DNA of 64,000 bases from Erodium maritimum (GCA_963921825.1 OY997593.1:71542513-71606512), one strand, 5' to 3'; positions 15,843-27,905 are shown, counted from the stretch's first letter. A program made the numbers and translations. The notes: a model not told the origin generated them from the sequence alone.

Positions 15843-17144
15843 TTTTCTCTCTTCTTACACCCCAAAACCCACTTCCAATTTCAATCAAGCAGATGCTTTC
15901 AAACTTTCCCGGGAACCAAACACCCCCAAAATGCAGGAGAATTCAAGGGAAAATCAGCCGCATTTGCCCCATCTACCCCTGCTCCGAATGAAAAGTCCAC
16001 AATCCCTCCTCGAATCCTTCGCCGCACATAGAACCCAACCCAAATCCCTCATACACGCCGCCGACCACCGCCTCTCTCGCTCACCAACCACCACAGAAAC
16101 ACCGTAACCACCACCACCAACAGCAACAACTACCATATAAAACCCAAAACTGGAATCAACAACAACAACACCAGCTCTCGCATATTCCTCTACAGATCCA
16201 AAATACCCAAATCGAGCCTAGACCCAATTAAGAAAGGAAGCGAGATCCGAACACCGACAGGGCAGAGAGATTTTCTGTGGCTTGAATCTAGCGACATAAA
16301 GTTGCCTCCTTTTTGTTCCTTTTATACGAGCTTAAGTTTCTCCGTAGACGAGAGTGGCACTAAAGTGTAATTTTGAGGGATTGCGAGGGTAGTTCCGAAG
16401 TTAGGTGCTGGGTGGAGGATTGACACGTCAGCGTAACACGTGGCTATACAGGATAGGGTAGGTGGTGGGGTCCACGTGGATAATGAGTGCGGGTTCATCG
16501 TGAATCATGTAATAAAAACAGTGCACTCTGTTTCTTTCTCATGCTGGATTAATTAATTAATAATTTAATATTAACTGTTTTATTGTTTTGGCATTTTCGG
16601 GTATTATTATCATGTGTAAATAATGTAGTAAATTAGGTGGCAAGTGCACCAAGTTAAGAACTTTTTTTTTTGAAATAGTACCAAGTTAAGAACTTGATTA
16701 GTTACTGTATGATTGGCCATTAACTATATTTAATTATGGAGAGGATTATGGATTTTTACACGTAATTATTTATAATTTTAAATGTCTCTTTAGAGTGGAA
16801 AAAGTTATTACTCACCTCAATCATTGTGTAAAGTATTTCAAAAAGAAAACTCAATCATTGTGTTAATTGTAAAGTTGTTAAGAAAATCAAGTTAACTCGG
16901 ACCTTGGTACTGTTTCACGTGAGTTGCAGACATGTTAGATGTTGGGTGGGTCGGAGATTGAGTGAGGGTTGTTTTTAGGTCGGGTAACCCAAGGCCCTTT
17001 AACTGAGGACAAGGTTTTGGGGGTGCCTACTGATACGGTCGGGAATATTTAGTCTCCGGTTTGAAGCCAACGTCATAAGGATCGTCTTTCGAAGAAGAAG
17101 CAATCACTTCTCATGCGCACTCCCAATTACTTGCATTTCACTAG
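15843..17144. other. MPK20-like 5' UTR/promoter and spacer
   Basis: 15843-16330 is the GC-richer leader/promoter side of the kinase gene. G-box/ABRE-like ACACGTGGC (about 16436) and CCACGTGGA (about 16471) lie upstream. The rest (16500-17100) is AT-rich with no gene seen. Confidence 0.5.
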
Positions 17145-17149
17145 GTCAA

Positions 17150-17971
17150 TGTTGGATAAATTGGCTTACAAAGCCAACTTTGTCTCCTTTGGTTTTAACA
17201 ATAGTCTCACATCGGAAACAAATGGGAGTGCAAGAGAGTTAATAAAGCCACTCCTCCCTTCCTTGTTTAGATCATCAGCTGGGCTTGCCTATGCTAGTTG
17301 GGCCGAAACAGGCCTTGTGCGCGCCACTGTCGTCTGACCGGTTCGGGTTCGGGTGGAGCCCCTGCGGGGCGGGCAATCCTATCTTTTTACACAAAATACT
17401 TTTAATTTTTTTTTTCTGTTCTGATGTATTCAAATATTTTTGAACGAGTCAGAACGTTGAGGTCAAAGAGGTTCCGAATTTCAGTAGGTTTGACCCAGTA
17501 GTAGTGGAGACGTTGGAACAGATTGGATATCAGAATATCTGTTGCGTTTTTACTTCTTTACCCTCACGTTCTGCAGCTATAAAAAGAGGGCTCTGGTTCA
17601 TTTCATTTTCACGTTTTCATCACTACTTTCCAGAGCCAGATTTATACAGTTTTGTTACTCTCCCAAATTATCACCACACCCGAAGTTCTGTTGCTGTTCT
17701 ACTGCTTCCACGTCCGGCAGAGCGAGTGGGCGCGCTGCTGGATAAGAGCTGAGAGATCCTTGGGGAGCAACCGCGGCTGCTCGCCACCTCGGGCACGCCG
17801 GAACTTTTGCTTCAAAGTCAGTGGACCTCCGTGCCACGACTCAGCTGTTCCTTTTGTTTCTGCATGTCACACCGGTTGGTCTTTCCAGTTTTTCGGTTTC
17901 TATTGCATGCTATTACTGTTTCTGTGTTTTGTTCTGCAAATCATTTCCCAGTTTGCGAAATTAATCCAACA
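17150..17971 (+). mobile_element. Solo LTR with 5-bp target duplication GTCAA
   Basis: The element starts TGTTGGATAAATT and ends AATTAATCCAACA, a near-perfect inverted terminus with the canonical TG...CA. GTCAA flanks it on both sides (17145-17149 and 17972-17976). A promoter-like CTATAAAAAGAGGG lies at 17577-17590. No internal retrotransposon sequence adjoins it, so it is a solo LTR produced by unequal recombination (inference). Open frames inside (17504-17837) are not genes. Confidence 0.9.
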
Positions 17972-17976
17972 GTCAA

Positions 17977-18356
17977 AGGCTCAATCTTTGAAAGTTGGTA
18001 TTGCAGCATCGTCTGGGCCTGATGCGTGGACTTTGTTTCGCGAAATGGCTGCCAAGAAGAAATAGGCATGTTGACATTCCGTCTATGACCTGGGGTGATG
18101 AGTGTTGGTGGGGATTTTTCTCCGTTTTTTTCTTTACCTTGTTTTGTCTTTAGGAAAAGGCTCGATGTTTTTAGCTCTCCGTATTAGAGCTTTTTTGTAA
18201 TCGTTGAATGAGTCTTTAATCTTTAGACTTTTTTCTCCTTGGAGAGTGTCTCTCTTTTTTAATAAATTTTTTCGATCATATATATAATAAAGAATCTACT
18301 CAACAAAATGTTCATAATCATAAATCATCGTTTACATTTTTTCATGACTATCAATG
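17977..18356 (+). other. Sequence interrupted by the solo LTR; possible retroposon 3' end
   Basis: Reads SGPDAWTLFREMAAKKK and a stop at 18065, then a T-rich stretch ending AATAAATTTTTTCG at about 18277. It resembles a LINE 3' region but was not identified. Confidence 0.3.
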
Positions 18357-19470
18357 TTTTTTTTTTCTATCCGAAAAGTTTTATATAGGCTTCTCTAGAA
18401 TATGTGAAAAAGTAGGTCATACGAAAGAGGTTAAAACAGAACTACAAGTTATTCAACATAGGCACCCTACCAAAACTCGAAAACAAAAACAAAATCAAAA
18501 TAGAAACAAAGCGTACAAAAACACAACCCTCTCCCAATATACACAACTCATACTTCTCAATACCAAGAAAGTACACCACTCCACAACATAGCTCCCCCCA
18601 CCCCCATCGCCACTTGATTGATCGACAAGCTCAACTACATACATGTGGAAGAATCCACTAGATACTAACAAGATTCTGACTAACCAATCGAGCGAGCTCA
18701 AAAAGGCGAAGGAGGATTGTCCTCGTCCCTATGGGACGAAGAGCTCATTCCATCTGACTCAAAGAGGTCGAATCACCTATCCTTGACCCAAGGATTAACC
18801 TCGGCGTGGAGGTGCTCTAACTCCTCCTGAAAGATATCGTCCGCATCGTTATATTTGAAGCCCAATTTGCTGTAGTAAACCCAAACTTTTAAAGTGGCTT
18901 ATCCCTTACCACCTCACCCCGTACCAGGTCTATAAGTGTCCTCCACCAAAGTACGATCGCTGACCGAGCCTTGACTTCTGCGATCTCCTTTACCAAGCAA
19001 CACTCTCCTCTTCATCTTCCTTGACATTGGGATGACAGACATGGTCTTTTCGGAATCGACCGACATAGCTCCAGACTAATTCTCAACCACACCCGCAAAA
19101 CCTGAATCCCTTAAGTTCGCGTCTTGCACCTGAATCCCTTAAGTTCGCGTCTTGCACCTGTTTTTGTGTCAGTGTCCAGCCTCATCTCAATCGGATTGGG
19201 CTGTATCTCTTGCGTAGCTCCGACACTTGTAGATGATCCCTAAGTCGTCTCTTCAACAAATACCTCTTTCCCAATTGAGGTATTATAACCAACTTCTCGA
19301 CTTGCAGACATCAACCTATCAACTGAGTCCTCTTGGCAAGGGGGACATATAATCGGAACCTGAGATTGATCCACCACCGAAAGCTGCATATTAAAGGCAT
19401 CTTCCTCTAATATGACTTCCACCCTCCGATCACTCGTGTACCCAACGTCCATGTGCACCAAAACGTAGGC
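18357..19470 (-). mobile_element. LINE-like retroposon (minus strand), decayed
   Basis: The + strand begins with a T10 run (18357-18366), which is a poly-A tail on the minus strand. It is followed by a T/G-rich 3' region and short broken frames (18495-18701, 19240-19461). A 28-bp perfect tandem duplication sits at 19101-19156. The start and any target duplication are not clear. Confidence 0.45.
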
Positions 19471-19499
19471 CTTTACGAAGAAGAGTCGTAAAAGCCTAC

Positions 19500-19752
19500 G
19501 CTTGGTTTTTATTTGCTAATTCATTGGATATTTAGTTTGGTTTTACATTCTGTTTTTAGGAATTTTGAAATGTCAGTAAGAGGATGTCCTCAAGTATTGT
19601 CTACGATTAAAAATAGACTACTTATATGGGTCCAAGAGAGCCGGATCCGTTTAGATGCATCCGGACAATATTATGGGGCCCGGGGTCTTTGCCCCCACTT
19701 TGTATTTTCTGAATGCACTTTCTTAGTTACTCGTTTCAATTTTTTTGTTTGT
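19500..19752 (+). mobile_element. Retroposon family B, 3' fragment
   Basis: Matches the 3' parts of the elements at 47735-48711 (-) and 55045-55881 (+): TTTTGAAATG..., then CTACGATTAAAAATAGACTA and a 'GGGTCCA.GAG' block, ending GTTTCAA before T-rich DNA. It is a 3'-end-only copy. Confidence 0.6.
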
Positions 19753-19958
19753 CAAAGTTAACTATAATTATATGTAAAACACATATGGTAAGAATAGCCG
19801 ATATGCAACATCCATGAAAGAAACTCAAACCTTGGAGGATTATGTTTACTCATATGTTTTCAGGCAACTTTGTGCCCAAAATTATTAACTATGGTAATGG
19901 CTTCTCATCACCCATATCTCTTTCCTTAAAAACATAAAAACCCTAAAACCCCACAGTT

Positions 19959-22900
19959 TCAAATCTGAAGAGCTTCAGCAATGGACCCGGACAGGCTCAA
20001 GACCTCAAACGGAGCTTTACCTTCTACGGACTTGACCGAAACCGGGCACGAATCAGTGATCCAGAAGTGGCTAAAACCCTTCTCCGAACCTTCAAAAGAT
20101 CAACACCAAAACGGTTCAAGAGACTAAGAACTCAGAGCAAAAGATCAGAAACCTTGAAGAGTTGAAGTTATGAGCTTACCATTGTTCTTGTGCATGAACC
20201 TCTCCCAAGAGCTCTTCGGGAACACGCCATGGGTCACATAGGCACTCACTTTGGCCGCACCATGAGCGGCCAAGACTTTCTGTAACGAAGAAGAAGAAGA
20301 AGAAGAAGAAGAAGAAGAAGAAGATCGATCAGGACTAGTATGGTTTCGGTTTTGAGAAAGCGCTCAGCTAGTTTAATCATGGGTCCTAACTCCCTTTGAG
20401 GTTTGATTTGACGATTCTAACTGGGCTTAACATTTTTTTGCACTTTCCAACTGTGATCTTTCCATTTTTTGCACAACTAACAATTTCCGTATATTTTGAC
20501 GATTCCATTAGTTTTTGGACATGTGTTGGTCACGTGCACTGTAGCATTTTCCTAGCGGAGTCGTCAAGATAGACGAAAATTGTTAGTTTGTGCAAAAAAA
20601 ATAGAAAAGTCACAGATGGGAAGTGCAAAAAAAAAATGGTTTTCCCTTTTTTTTTTATCGGAGAGAAATAAATACATTAACGAAACAACATAAACAAAGA
20701 ATATGATCCCAACAGATTAACGTGTTTATACCTGACATTCGATGATGGTGCCTCCGGATTGGACTAGATCATCAACAATCACGACATGAGAACCCGAGGG
20801 GTTTCCCTCCTTGATCCGGACTATCCTCTTGTCTCCTTCGCGGACCTTCGTGCATACCACCTATGATCAGAAGAAAGCTGACATGAAAATTGTTGTATGC
20901 AAGGAGAAAGGAAATGGAACGAGTTTTGAGGGGTTTCTACTGACCATGGGGAAATGATCCAGGAGCTTGTGGAATCGCTTCCATGCCCCGTCGTCTGGGA
21001 ATGCAATCACTATCTGAAAAGCACGATCATCGATCAGAATTAGAAACAATATATGATACCAAACTTTGTTTGTTCAACTGGTTAAACACTTAAATATAAT
21101 TTTGAAATCTACCGGTACTTCACTTTTCACCCCTATCAAGGATATGGTCAAGGACTTATTCTACAAGAATTTTTTTTGTTTGGTGATTCTTATGTCTATG
21201 TAAGTAAAGTCTTGAATCCAGAATACTTTGATACATCTGATTTAGTCGATAAAAAAAAGAACGTAAACAACGTAAAGTGAACTCACATTTTCGGATTCAG
21301 GAAACTGTTGAAGACGTTGCATCAAAAGGGGAATCCCCGTGACGAACAAAGGCAAGACGTGATCACCAAAATAAAACCTCTCCTGCACACACCGTTCACA
21401 AGAAGAAACCGATTTTACCGAACAAGTACATAAAAGAACTCGAATATCGTTAATGCGAGCCAAAATCGAACCTGCAAGGCGTGTATGTCGTAGGTAACGA
21501 GACTCGTCGGGCCTCCCCTCGATGCTGGGATGTTCGATAGCATCCTTGCCATGGTGAAGGCGGTAGCTACATCGCCTTCTTGTTCCATTCGCTCGAAAGA
21601 GCCCGTCGGGAAGAAAGGAAGAACCAAGGTGAAGGAAGCGACAAAGAGTCGGGGGAGAGCGAAGATGACCGAGAGTTGCTCGAAGATGACGGACGGGGAG
21701 CTGAAGGACGCGAGGAAGGCGACGTGCCGCCCCCCTATGTCATCGGCATTGTTGATGTAAATGTTTGGGAAGCCATCCGCAAAGTTCCTAATTTATACAT
21801 ATGTCCATAGCTCTTATCATATGGTTCATGTAAGTTATAGAAGAGAATTAGATATTAAATTAGTGAACACACAAATTGAGACCCAACAAATAAATAGATT
21901 GTCCCCGTAACAAGATGATATAAAACGGTTTATGAGGAGTTGGATCAATAAAAGAACAAAATAGAGACTTCCAGCATGTTCAGTCGGCGGTGTTTTGGAG
22001 GCGTTTTCAATCAACGATTTCATAAATGTTAGCAATATACATTCTCCCTATTCTTGGGGCGTTGAGGATAATGTTGATACTTCACGCCCGTGTTTATGCA
22101 AAAGTGGGCTTGAGCAACATGAATTTATACAATCGTCTGATGAAATCGTTGTTGGAATGCAAGAAGGTTGATGTTTTGGGGTTTATCGCACGTTTTATTA
22201 ATACACATGCCACGTGTGGTCGGGTCTGTATGTGGATTGTGGGCCCACGGGATAAAAACAGACTACTAGTCCAATAACATGGTGCTAAAAGATTCAATCA
22301 AACTCTGATATCATGTTGAACATTAATTCACAATAATTAAAACGCCCTAATTTGATTGACATCTTTTCTGTGTAAGACTCGGAATGAATTTCATGATGTT
22401 GAAATTATTAAAAAACCAATTCAATTAAAAACTCAAAGTGATAGTTGAAAACCCAATTATAGTTATATTCTAACACGCGTCCTCACGGACAAGTCCGTAT
22501 ACGGATTTGGAGGTGAATTATTTAGAAGAGTAGATGAGCCCATTGAGAAGAGCCCGATTATAGTTATATTTTAACAAAAACATAGCAAACCAACGATAAA
22601 ATCAATCCAAAGATATGAAAATCAATTGACAAAACACAAGTGTTCATGTCAAGCAAGAACAAACATTGGCCAACTTCACCATATATGCCACAACCAAGGA
22701 CCAAACTTTCACACCTTTCATGTAAAAAAAGAAGCCAAACCCAGAAATAAAAAGGAAAAACTTCAGGTACTAACTATCCTCGACTTGCACACCTCAAGAA
22801 CTTGTTGTTGACTTATTTGTCGATCAGAAACACACTCCTGACTTAAAGTAATTACACAAACTAACATTTTCTGTTAGAGATGACGGAGAAAGTTAAGAAA

Positions 22901-23463
22901 AACTCTAAGAACTAACTGCAATATGACTATTGAACTCAAAAACTAACCGTGTACTTGTTAGTTTTTGCAGCTTTTTCTAACGTTTTCCGTCATCTCTAAC
23001 GGAAAATGTTAGTGTGTAACTGAAAAAGTTACTTTTTAGTAAATACCTAAGTCAACCGTGAGTTTTTGATCGACAAAAAAGTCAGCAGCAAGTTCTTGAG
23101 CGGTACAACTCGACAATAGTTGATCGACAAAAAAGTCAGCAGCAAGTTCTTGAGCGGTACAACTCGACAATAGTTGGTTCTTGGTTTTATCCCAAATAAA
23201 AATGCCACCTTTTACCACAAATAAACAAAAACCAAGACAAACCCAACAAAACCCACTTCGAAACCACCCAGAAACACCAACATAAACCAAACAAACACAG
23301 ACCCAACATAGCTTTCATGTCCGAAACAGAGATAGAAAGAGAGAGACCTCCACTTGATGGAGTGAAGAGTAATGAGCTCGGATTGAGCCGCGACCTTGCG
23401 AGCAAGCTCTTCAGTCTCTGTGCAGTAGTAGAGATGAACGACCTTCTTCTGACCCACCTCCAT
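19959..23463 (-). CDS. PRS4: Ribose-phosphate diphosphokinase (PRPP synthase), PRS3/PRS4 type, seven exons
   Basis: Exons in transcription order: 23463-23348, 21787-21472, 21382-21287, 21013-20945, 20860-20732, 20279-20180, 20089-19959, in consistent phase; 318 residues. Start [13 protein letters not shown]; an upstream in-frame TTG exists but no ATG. Diagnostic segments: [64 protein letters not shown], the PRPP-binding loop [19 protein letters not shown], and the end [12 protein letters not shown]. The reaction is ribose 5-phosphate + ATP to PRPP + AMP, feeding nucleotide, His and Trp synthesis. The lack of a transit peptide and the PRS3/PRS4-like sequence suggest the cytosolic, phosphate-independent class II form (family knowledge). 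Intron 1 is 1.56 kb and carries a MITE and a 54-bp tandem duplication. Confidence 0.93.
20287..20333. repeat. (GAA)n microsatellite at a PRS4 3' splice site
   Basis: About 15 GAA units. On the gene strand this is a (TTC)n run ending a few bases before the acceptor TTACAG of exon 6 (starts 20279), so it forms the polypyrimidine tract of that intron. Confidence 0.9.
20378..20640. mobile_element. MITE with long TIRs, right end truncated, in PRS4 intron
   Basis: The left part (CATGGGTCCTAACTCC...) and centre (AACAATTTCCGT... with the inverted GAAAATTGTTAGTTTGTGC) match the complete element at 58987-59299. The right terminus is missing after AAATGGTTTT. Confidence 0.65.
22852..23019. mobile_element. 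Short MITE in PRS4 intron 1
   Basis: Inverted repeats of about 42 bp: the left begins TTACACAAACTAACATTTTC and the right reads TTACACACTAACATTTTCCG in reverse. Both contain GTTAGAGATGACGG. The total is about 168 bp with no coding capacity. Confidence 0.7.
23066..23173. repeat. Perfect 54-bp tandem duplication in PRS4 intron 1
   Basis: Two head-to-tail copies starting TTGATCGACAAAAAAGTC. Perfect identity suggests a recent duplication. Confidence 0.9.
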
Positions 23464-23789
23464 TTTCGTCTGCTCTGCTTCTTCCTCCAATCTTCTTCGA
23501 CCGAAAACGGTACTTTAATCTTCTGGTGAGGATTGAAGACATAGGGAATGTGGGAATTTTATGTCTTCGGCTCAGGATTAAAGAGGGAAGAAAAAAAGGT
23601 TTTAGCTTTACAGAGATACTAAAGGAGCTTAGAAAGAGATGGAGATGGAGACAGATTTGGGGTGAGAGAGGTCAATGGTCAATGTTTATTTTGTTGTTTT
23701 GGTTACGTTTTTGTGTAATTTAATGACATTAATTGCTAACTACTCCTAATTATTATTTTCAAAATCTTATATAGGTTTATTTTTGGGTT

Positions 23790-24005
23790 AAATATTGAAA
23801 CTTACTCTTAGGTATTGGTCACGAACACTACACTACTCACGTTTTCAAAATGAACACTACACTACCTTTAGTATTGGTCACGCGATTTTGATAGTAAAAA
23901 TGGACGAAATTTTCCATTTCGTTAGTCATATGACCTCAAGTGTCATATAATGAGTTGTAGAATGACGTTTCCCCTTAATTATATGACTTTAAGTATTGGT
24001 GATGG
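23790..24005. repeat. Dispersed repeat shared (inverted) with 34290-34505
   Basis: Contains GTATTGGTCACGAACACTAC, TTTTCAAAATGAACACTACA and GTCATATGACCTCAAGTGTC. The same blocks occur in reverse order and on the other strand at 34290-34505. About 210 bp, non-coding; class unknown. Confidence 0.65.
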
Positions 24006-24149
24006 GTATCAGATATATTGATCAATATGGAAGGTTAGAAAATGGGATGTATGAGATTATAGTCAGTTGATACGTTGAATGTTACGATCCGTAATCACAT
24101 ATATAGTTAGATAAAGGCCCACCTAAGGACATCAGGGGACATTGTTAAT

Positions 24150-24690
24150 CCGCGATCTCGGAGGAACATCGACTGGTCTCCCCTACCTCTCACGTGGAAC
24201 TTACTCAACGTCGATGGAACAGTCTTTTCGGATACGGGTCAGATGAGATGGGACTGACTATGCAGAGATGATCGGGGGTGTGTGGTGGAGGGCAGTCGTG
24301 GAATTCTACCACGGACCATGGGCTCGAAATTTGTAGAAACCATAACTATTCTCCGTGCTTTCCAGTGGATCAGGAATCAGGGCCGGGCTATAGTCTTGAT
24401 TCGAAGTGACGCGTAGTATGTAGAGAGTTTAATTATGATGACTACCCCTCTTTTCTCACTGGTGGGACGCATCATTGAGGAATGTCGTTCCCTTTTATTA
24501 TCCCCCGAGAATGGTAAACTCGAGTATGTTTATGGGATAGCGAACAAAGCAGCCTATTGGTTGGCCTGAGAAGCTCATTATGTGCCTATCTTATCGTGGT
24601 TCGGGTTCACTATACATGAGGCACTATTATGTATTATGAGAAATTTCAAATAAAATGACTATCCGTCATCCTTTCAAAAAAAGTGTTGGT
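24150..24690 (+). pseudogene. LINE RNase H-domain remnant with poly-A tail
   Basis: Readable pieces in several frames: WNLLNVDGTVFSDTG, LCRDDRGCVVEGSRG, a middle containing IIEECRSLLL and GIANKAAYWLA. The strand ends TTTCAAAAAAAG at about 24675. Multiple stops and shifts. Same domain order as 9083-9674 and 63381-63920. Confidence 0.65.
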
Positions 24691-24779
24691 ATGAGAATAC
24701 AGTTATCTCGTGGTCTAGAGTTTTTTCTTCCGCCTCTCTCTCACATGCTTCCTGTTCTCTAATAACACTGCTTGTCCCA

Positions 24780-25890
24780 TCTTCCCCGGAGACAATGCTA
24801 CTAACTTCCTCACCCACCCATGTGACCAACAACCCTCATCCTGATCTTATCCCCCACGTTGTCCTATTTCCCGAGGTGCCTCGGGTCATGCCCCCGGCTC
24901 CACTAGAGGGCTTTATCAAGCCACCGAGACCGAGGAGGAGGCCATCTCAACGTTCTCCCACTCCCCTCCAACCCCTTCCTGTGTAGTGATGGAAAACGAC
25001 CTGACATCCTTGCTCCCTCATGACGAGAACATGGTGGGGTTAATGTGGGGCGGGGACTGAGCATGGGGTCCCCTCCCCATTTCCATCCTTATTCCCGCGG
25101 ATATTCCGATCGATCTTGTCTCGATCAATATGTTGGACGTTCCAGCCTCGGCCTTGCTAGGCTGAAGAACCCACAACATGGTCACCCCATCTCCCGGTGT
25201 CGATCCCGTGACAACATCCCTACCTCCAATAGAGGACCTCCTTTCCTTCCAAGAGGGATTCGACACACTCACCATGGATGCGGAAGAGGAACGGGCCATC
25301 CCAATCCCGCGTGAACCGATAGAGTAAAAATACCGAGCCCACACGACGTTTAGACTAGAAGGTCGATTGTTCACGTCTCGCCAGTTTGACCGCCAATCAT
25401 GGAGGGCCTGATGATGAAGGTCTAGTACCATGACGACTTCTTTATCAAGGACCTCGACTGGGGTGTTTACCGTTTCTACTTCACCTCATAGGTGGAGAAG
25501 GATCAGATTTGAAAGGGGGAACTATGGTCGTTCAACCTGGCCACCCTCTCGTTCTCCCTCATCCAGATGTGGGCCCGCCTCTCCGACCTACCCCCGGGAA
25601 GCCTCGCTACCACAATGGGCTCCCAGGTGGGGGAGGCGCTTGAGGGTTTCATGCACGTCCGGACAAACACTACGAGCCTAACCTGATGAGGAACCATGAA
25701 GGTGCGCTTTTAAAAGGACTTGGCCACGCTGCTCCGCCGCTCTACTCGTCTCCTAATCTCGGGGCATGCGCCACTAGTCTGGACACGCTTGCAATATGAG
25801 TGGCTTCTATGCTTCTAGTGCGGCTATATTAGACCTAGAAATAGCGTGCTCCTATGAGACAGGGTTGGGAACCCCTTCGACTCCTCTCTT
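24780..25890 (+). pseudogene. LINE ORF1-type (DUF4283/zinc-knuckle) remnant
   Basis: Between 25430 and 25830 the translation reads DLDWGVYRFYFTS, then FSLIQMWARLSDLPPGSLAT, MGSQVGEALEGFMHV, and GHAPLVWTRLQYEWLLCF followed by a degenerate Cys knuckle. This is the signature of plant LINE ORF1 (DUF4283 then CCHC_4). Stops (for example at 25492 and 25510) and shifts break it. Proline-rich open frames upstream (24795-24986) may be its N-terminal part. Confidence 0.6.
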
Positions 25891-26589
25891 TGACTTGTCT
25901 CTGATGACAAAGAAACCTTCCGATATACAGAGGGGGATCCACAAGGACTAGTCAGACCCTATTCTCCTTGAATGACCGCTCGTCTCCCAACTTGGCTTGA
26001 TATTCCAGTGGACTTGGCTTGAAGGGATTCAATCTTTGGCTAATGATCTTGGTGTAGTAAATTTTTATAATCAAAGATAAATAAAGTTCACATCGGAAAA
26101 TAAATCGAATTCGTGAAAAAGAATCGGTGTGATTCAATCCACAACGAACACCAATAATTTGATAATCCAAACAAAAACCCTAAAACCAAGTCGATAATTG
26201 AAAATTTCCAATATGCGGATAAATATCGAACAATTAAGCACATAAAATAAAAAAAATAACAACAATTCTATGTGGTTCAGCAATGTGCTTATATCTACGG
26301 GACAACGACAAACATTTTTTGTATAGTGCAAGAAATATTCGAAAAGTGCAAATCAATTTTCAATTTCTCAAAACAAATTATGGTAATCTATGGTAGAATA
26401 AAGCTAACCACTTGTTATCAAAGAGAAGATAAGAATAATTTTAAAAAACCCTAGAGAGCTTTCTCTAAGAGAACTGTCGCACGAAGATAAGGTCATGGTT
26501 ATGACCAAGGTCACTACCATGATCTATGCCATGGTTATGTTTCTCTTCATCATCTCCTCTACTCCTCCCTTTTGGGTAATGCGAGGTTT
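25891..26589. other. Intergenic, AT-rich, no gene seen
   Basis: Contains ACATCGGAAAATAAATCGAA-type LTR-like words near 26092, but no clear element ends. Confidence 0.4.
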
Positions 26590-27280
26590 TTTTCTTGTTA
26601 GGATTCCTTTCAAGTCGTCCCTAACTACCGCGATGTTGGCTCCCTCCCGTCACCAACGAAGTGTCTCCTGATCTTTTTTGCCCCCCGCCCTCTGCAATAA
26701 CAATGTTTGTCATCTGGCTTACCTCGGCGTTAATGGACCACACCACCTCAGAGCCCAACGGTCTCGCCAGTGTCTCTAAAGCAACGTCTGAAGTCGCAGT
26801 CGCCGTCTCTGATGTTGCTGCCGCCGTCTCTGAAGCCGCCACCGGCGCATCCTCCTCCCTGGCCTCCACCACCGCGTCCTCCTCGAACCCTCTCTCTATT
26901 ATGGATCTGCTAATCTAGTGGGTCTTTTTTCTTTTTTTCAATTTCATCTTTGCAGGGTTAATAACTAGTGAGCAGAGAATCAAGGATTTTTCCAGGAAGG
27001 GAACCCCGATTCACTTATATCCTCCCAATACAACTGATGCAGTTCAAGTACGGTCGCTTTGCCCCCGAGATGCAGCGTTTATGCACTACCGTGTACAGGA
27101 CTTCCAGTTTCGTTTTCTAACCCCCACTTTTCCTTTATGCCTATGTGGCGCTTCAATATAGTCTACGACGGTTCTATGTCTGTTCTTCTTTATTGGTCAT
27201 CGATGATTTTTTTGACGCACATTTCTGTAACTGAATTCTGATTTTAATAAAATTACACTTTTAATAAAAAAAAAAAGAGA
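26590..27280 (+). mobile_element. Retroposon family C, copy with poly-A tail
   Basis: 26590-26960 matches 59866-60240: an open Ala/Ser/Val-rich frame (26661-26918), then TAG, a T-rich stretch and GGTTAATAA. This copy continues to AATAAAATTACACTTTTAAT and an A11 tail at about 27267. It looks like reverse-transcribed RNA. The frame is repetitive (VSKATSEVAVAVSDVAAAV) and has no recognised domain. Confidence 0.55.
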
Positions 27281-27324
27281 AGACAAGAAATCACCTTGGG
27301 TTTTAAAAACAACAAGAAACACAC

Positions 27325-27480
27325 ACGTATTCTTAATTTCCTCTTATGGGCTGCCCCTCCAATAAAAAGAAAAGAAGAATGTGTTCTTAATTTCCTTTTG
27401 TGGGCTGCCATTCCAATAAAAAGAAGAAGAATGTGTTCTTAATTTCCTTTTGTTGGCTGCTATTAAAAACAGAAGAATTG
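27325..27480. repeat. Minisatellite, about 60-bp unit, three copies
   Basis: Units carry GTGTTCTTAATTTCCTTTTG followed by TGGGCTGC and CCAATAAAAAGAAG, with single-base differences. Confidence 0.8.
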
Positions 27481-27609
27481 TTCTTTCTTTTCTATTTCAA
27501 CACCATACCTTCTTTGATTTCGAGCTTCACCACCATACAAAAGACAGAAAAAGTCTCTGACCTCTCTTTCTTTTTTGTATTTGACAACCCAATCTTAAAG
27601 CAAGTATAG

Positions 27610-27905
27610 CACGTGACCTATATCAACGATCCACGACTCACGATTTAACGAGTGTCTTACGCTGTGGAACACATTGTATGTAATTCCCGACCCACTAAAT
27701 CACGAGTCGTGAGTCGCACCCCGCGACTCGCAATTTAGTGAGTCGCGATTCATACGCCGTAGAACACATCGTGTGCAATTCGCAACTCACTGAATTACGA
27801 GTCGTGAGTCGCGCTCCACGACTCACAATTATGAGTCGTGAGTCACGATCAATCAGTCAAAATGCGCCACGTGACCTCTAAAAATCTGATTTTATACAAA
27901 TTATG
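27610..27905. repeat. Palindrome-rich block (ACGACTCGTGAGTC repeats)
   Basis: Contains many copies, on both strands, of ACGAGTCGTGAGTCGC/GCGACTCACGACTCG, bounded by CACGTGACCTATA (27610) and CACGTGACCTCTA (about 27870). It would fold extensively. No coding capacity; possibly a foldback or Mutator-like non-autonomous element. Confidence 0.6.
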
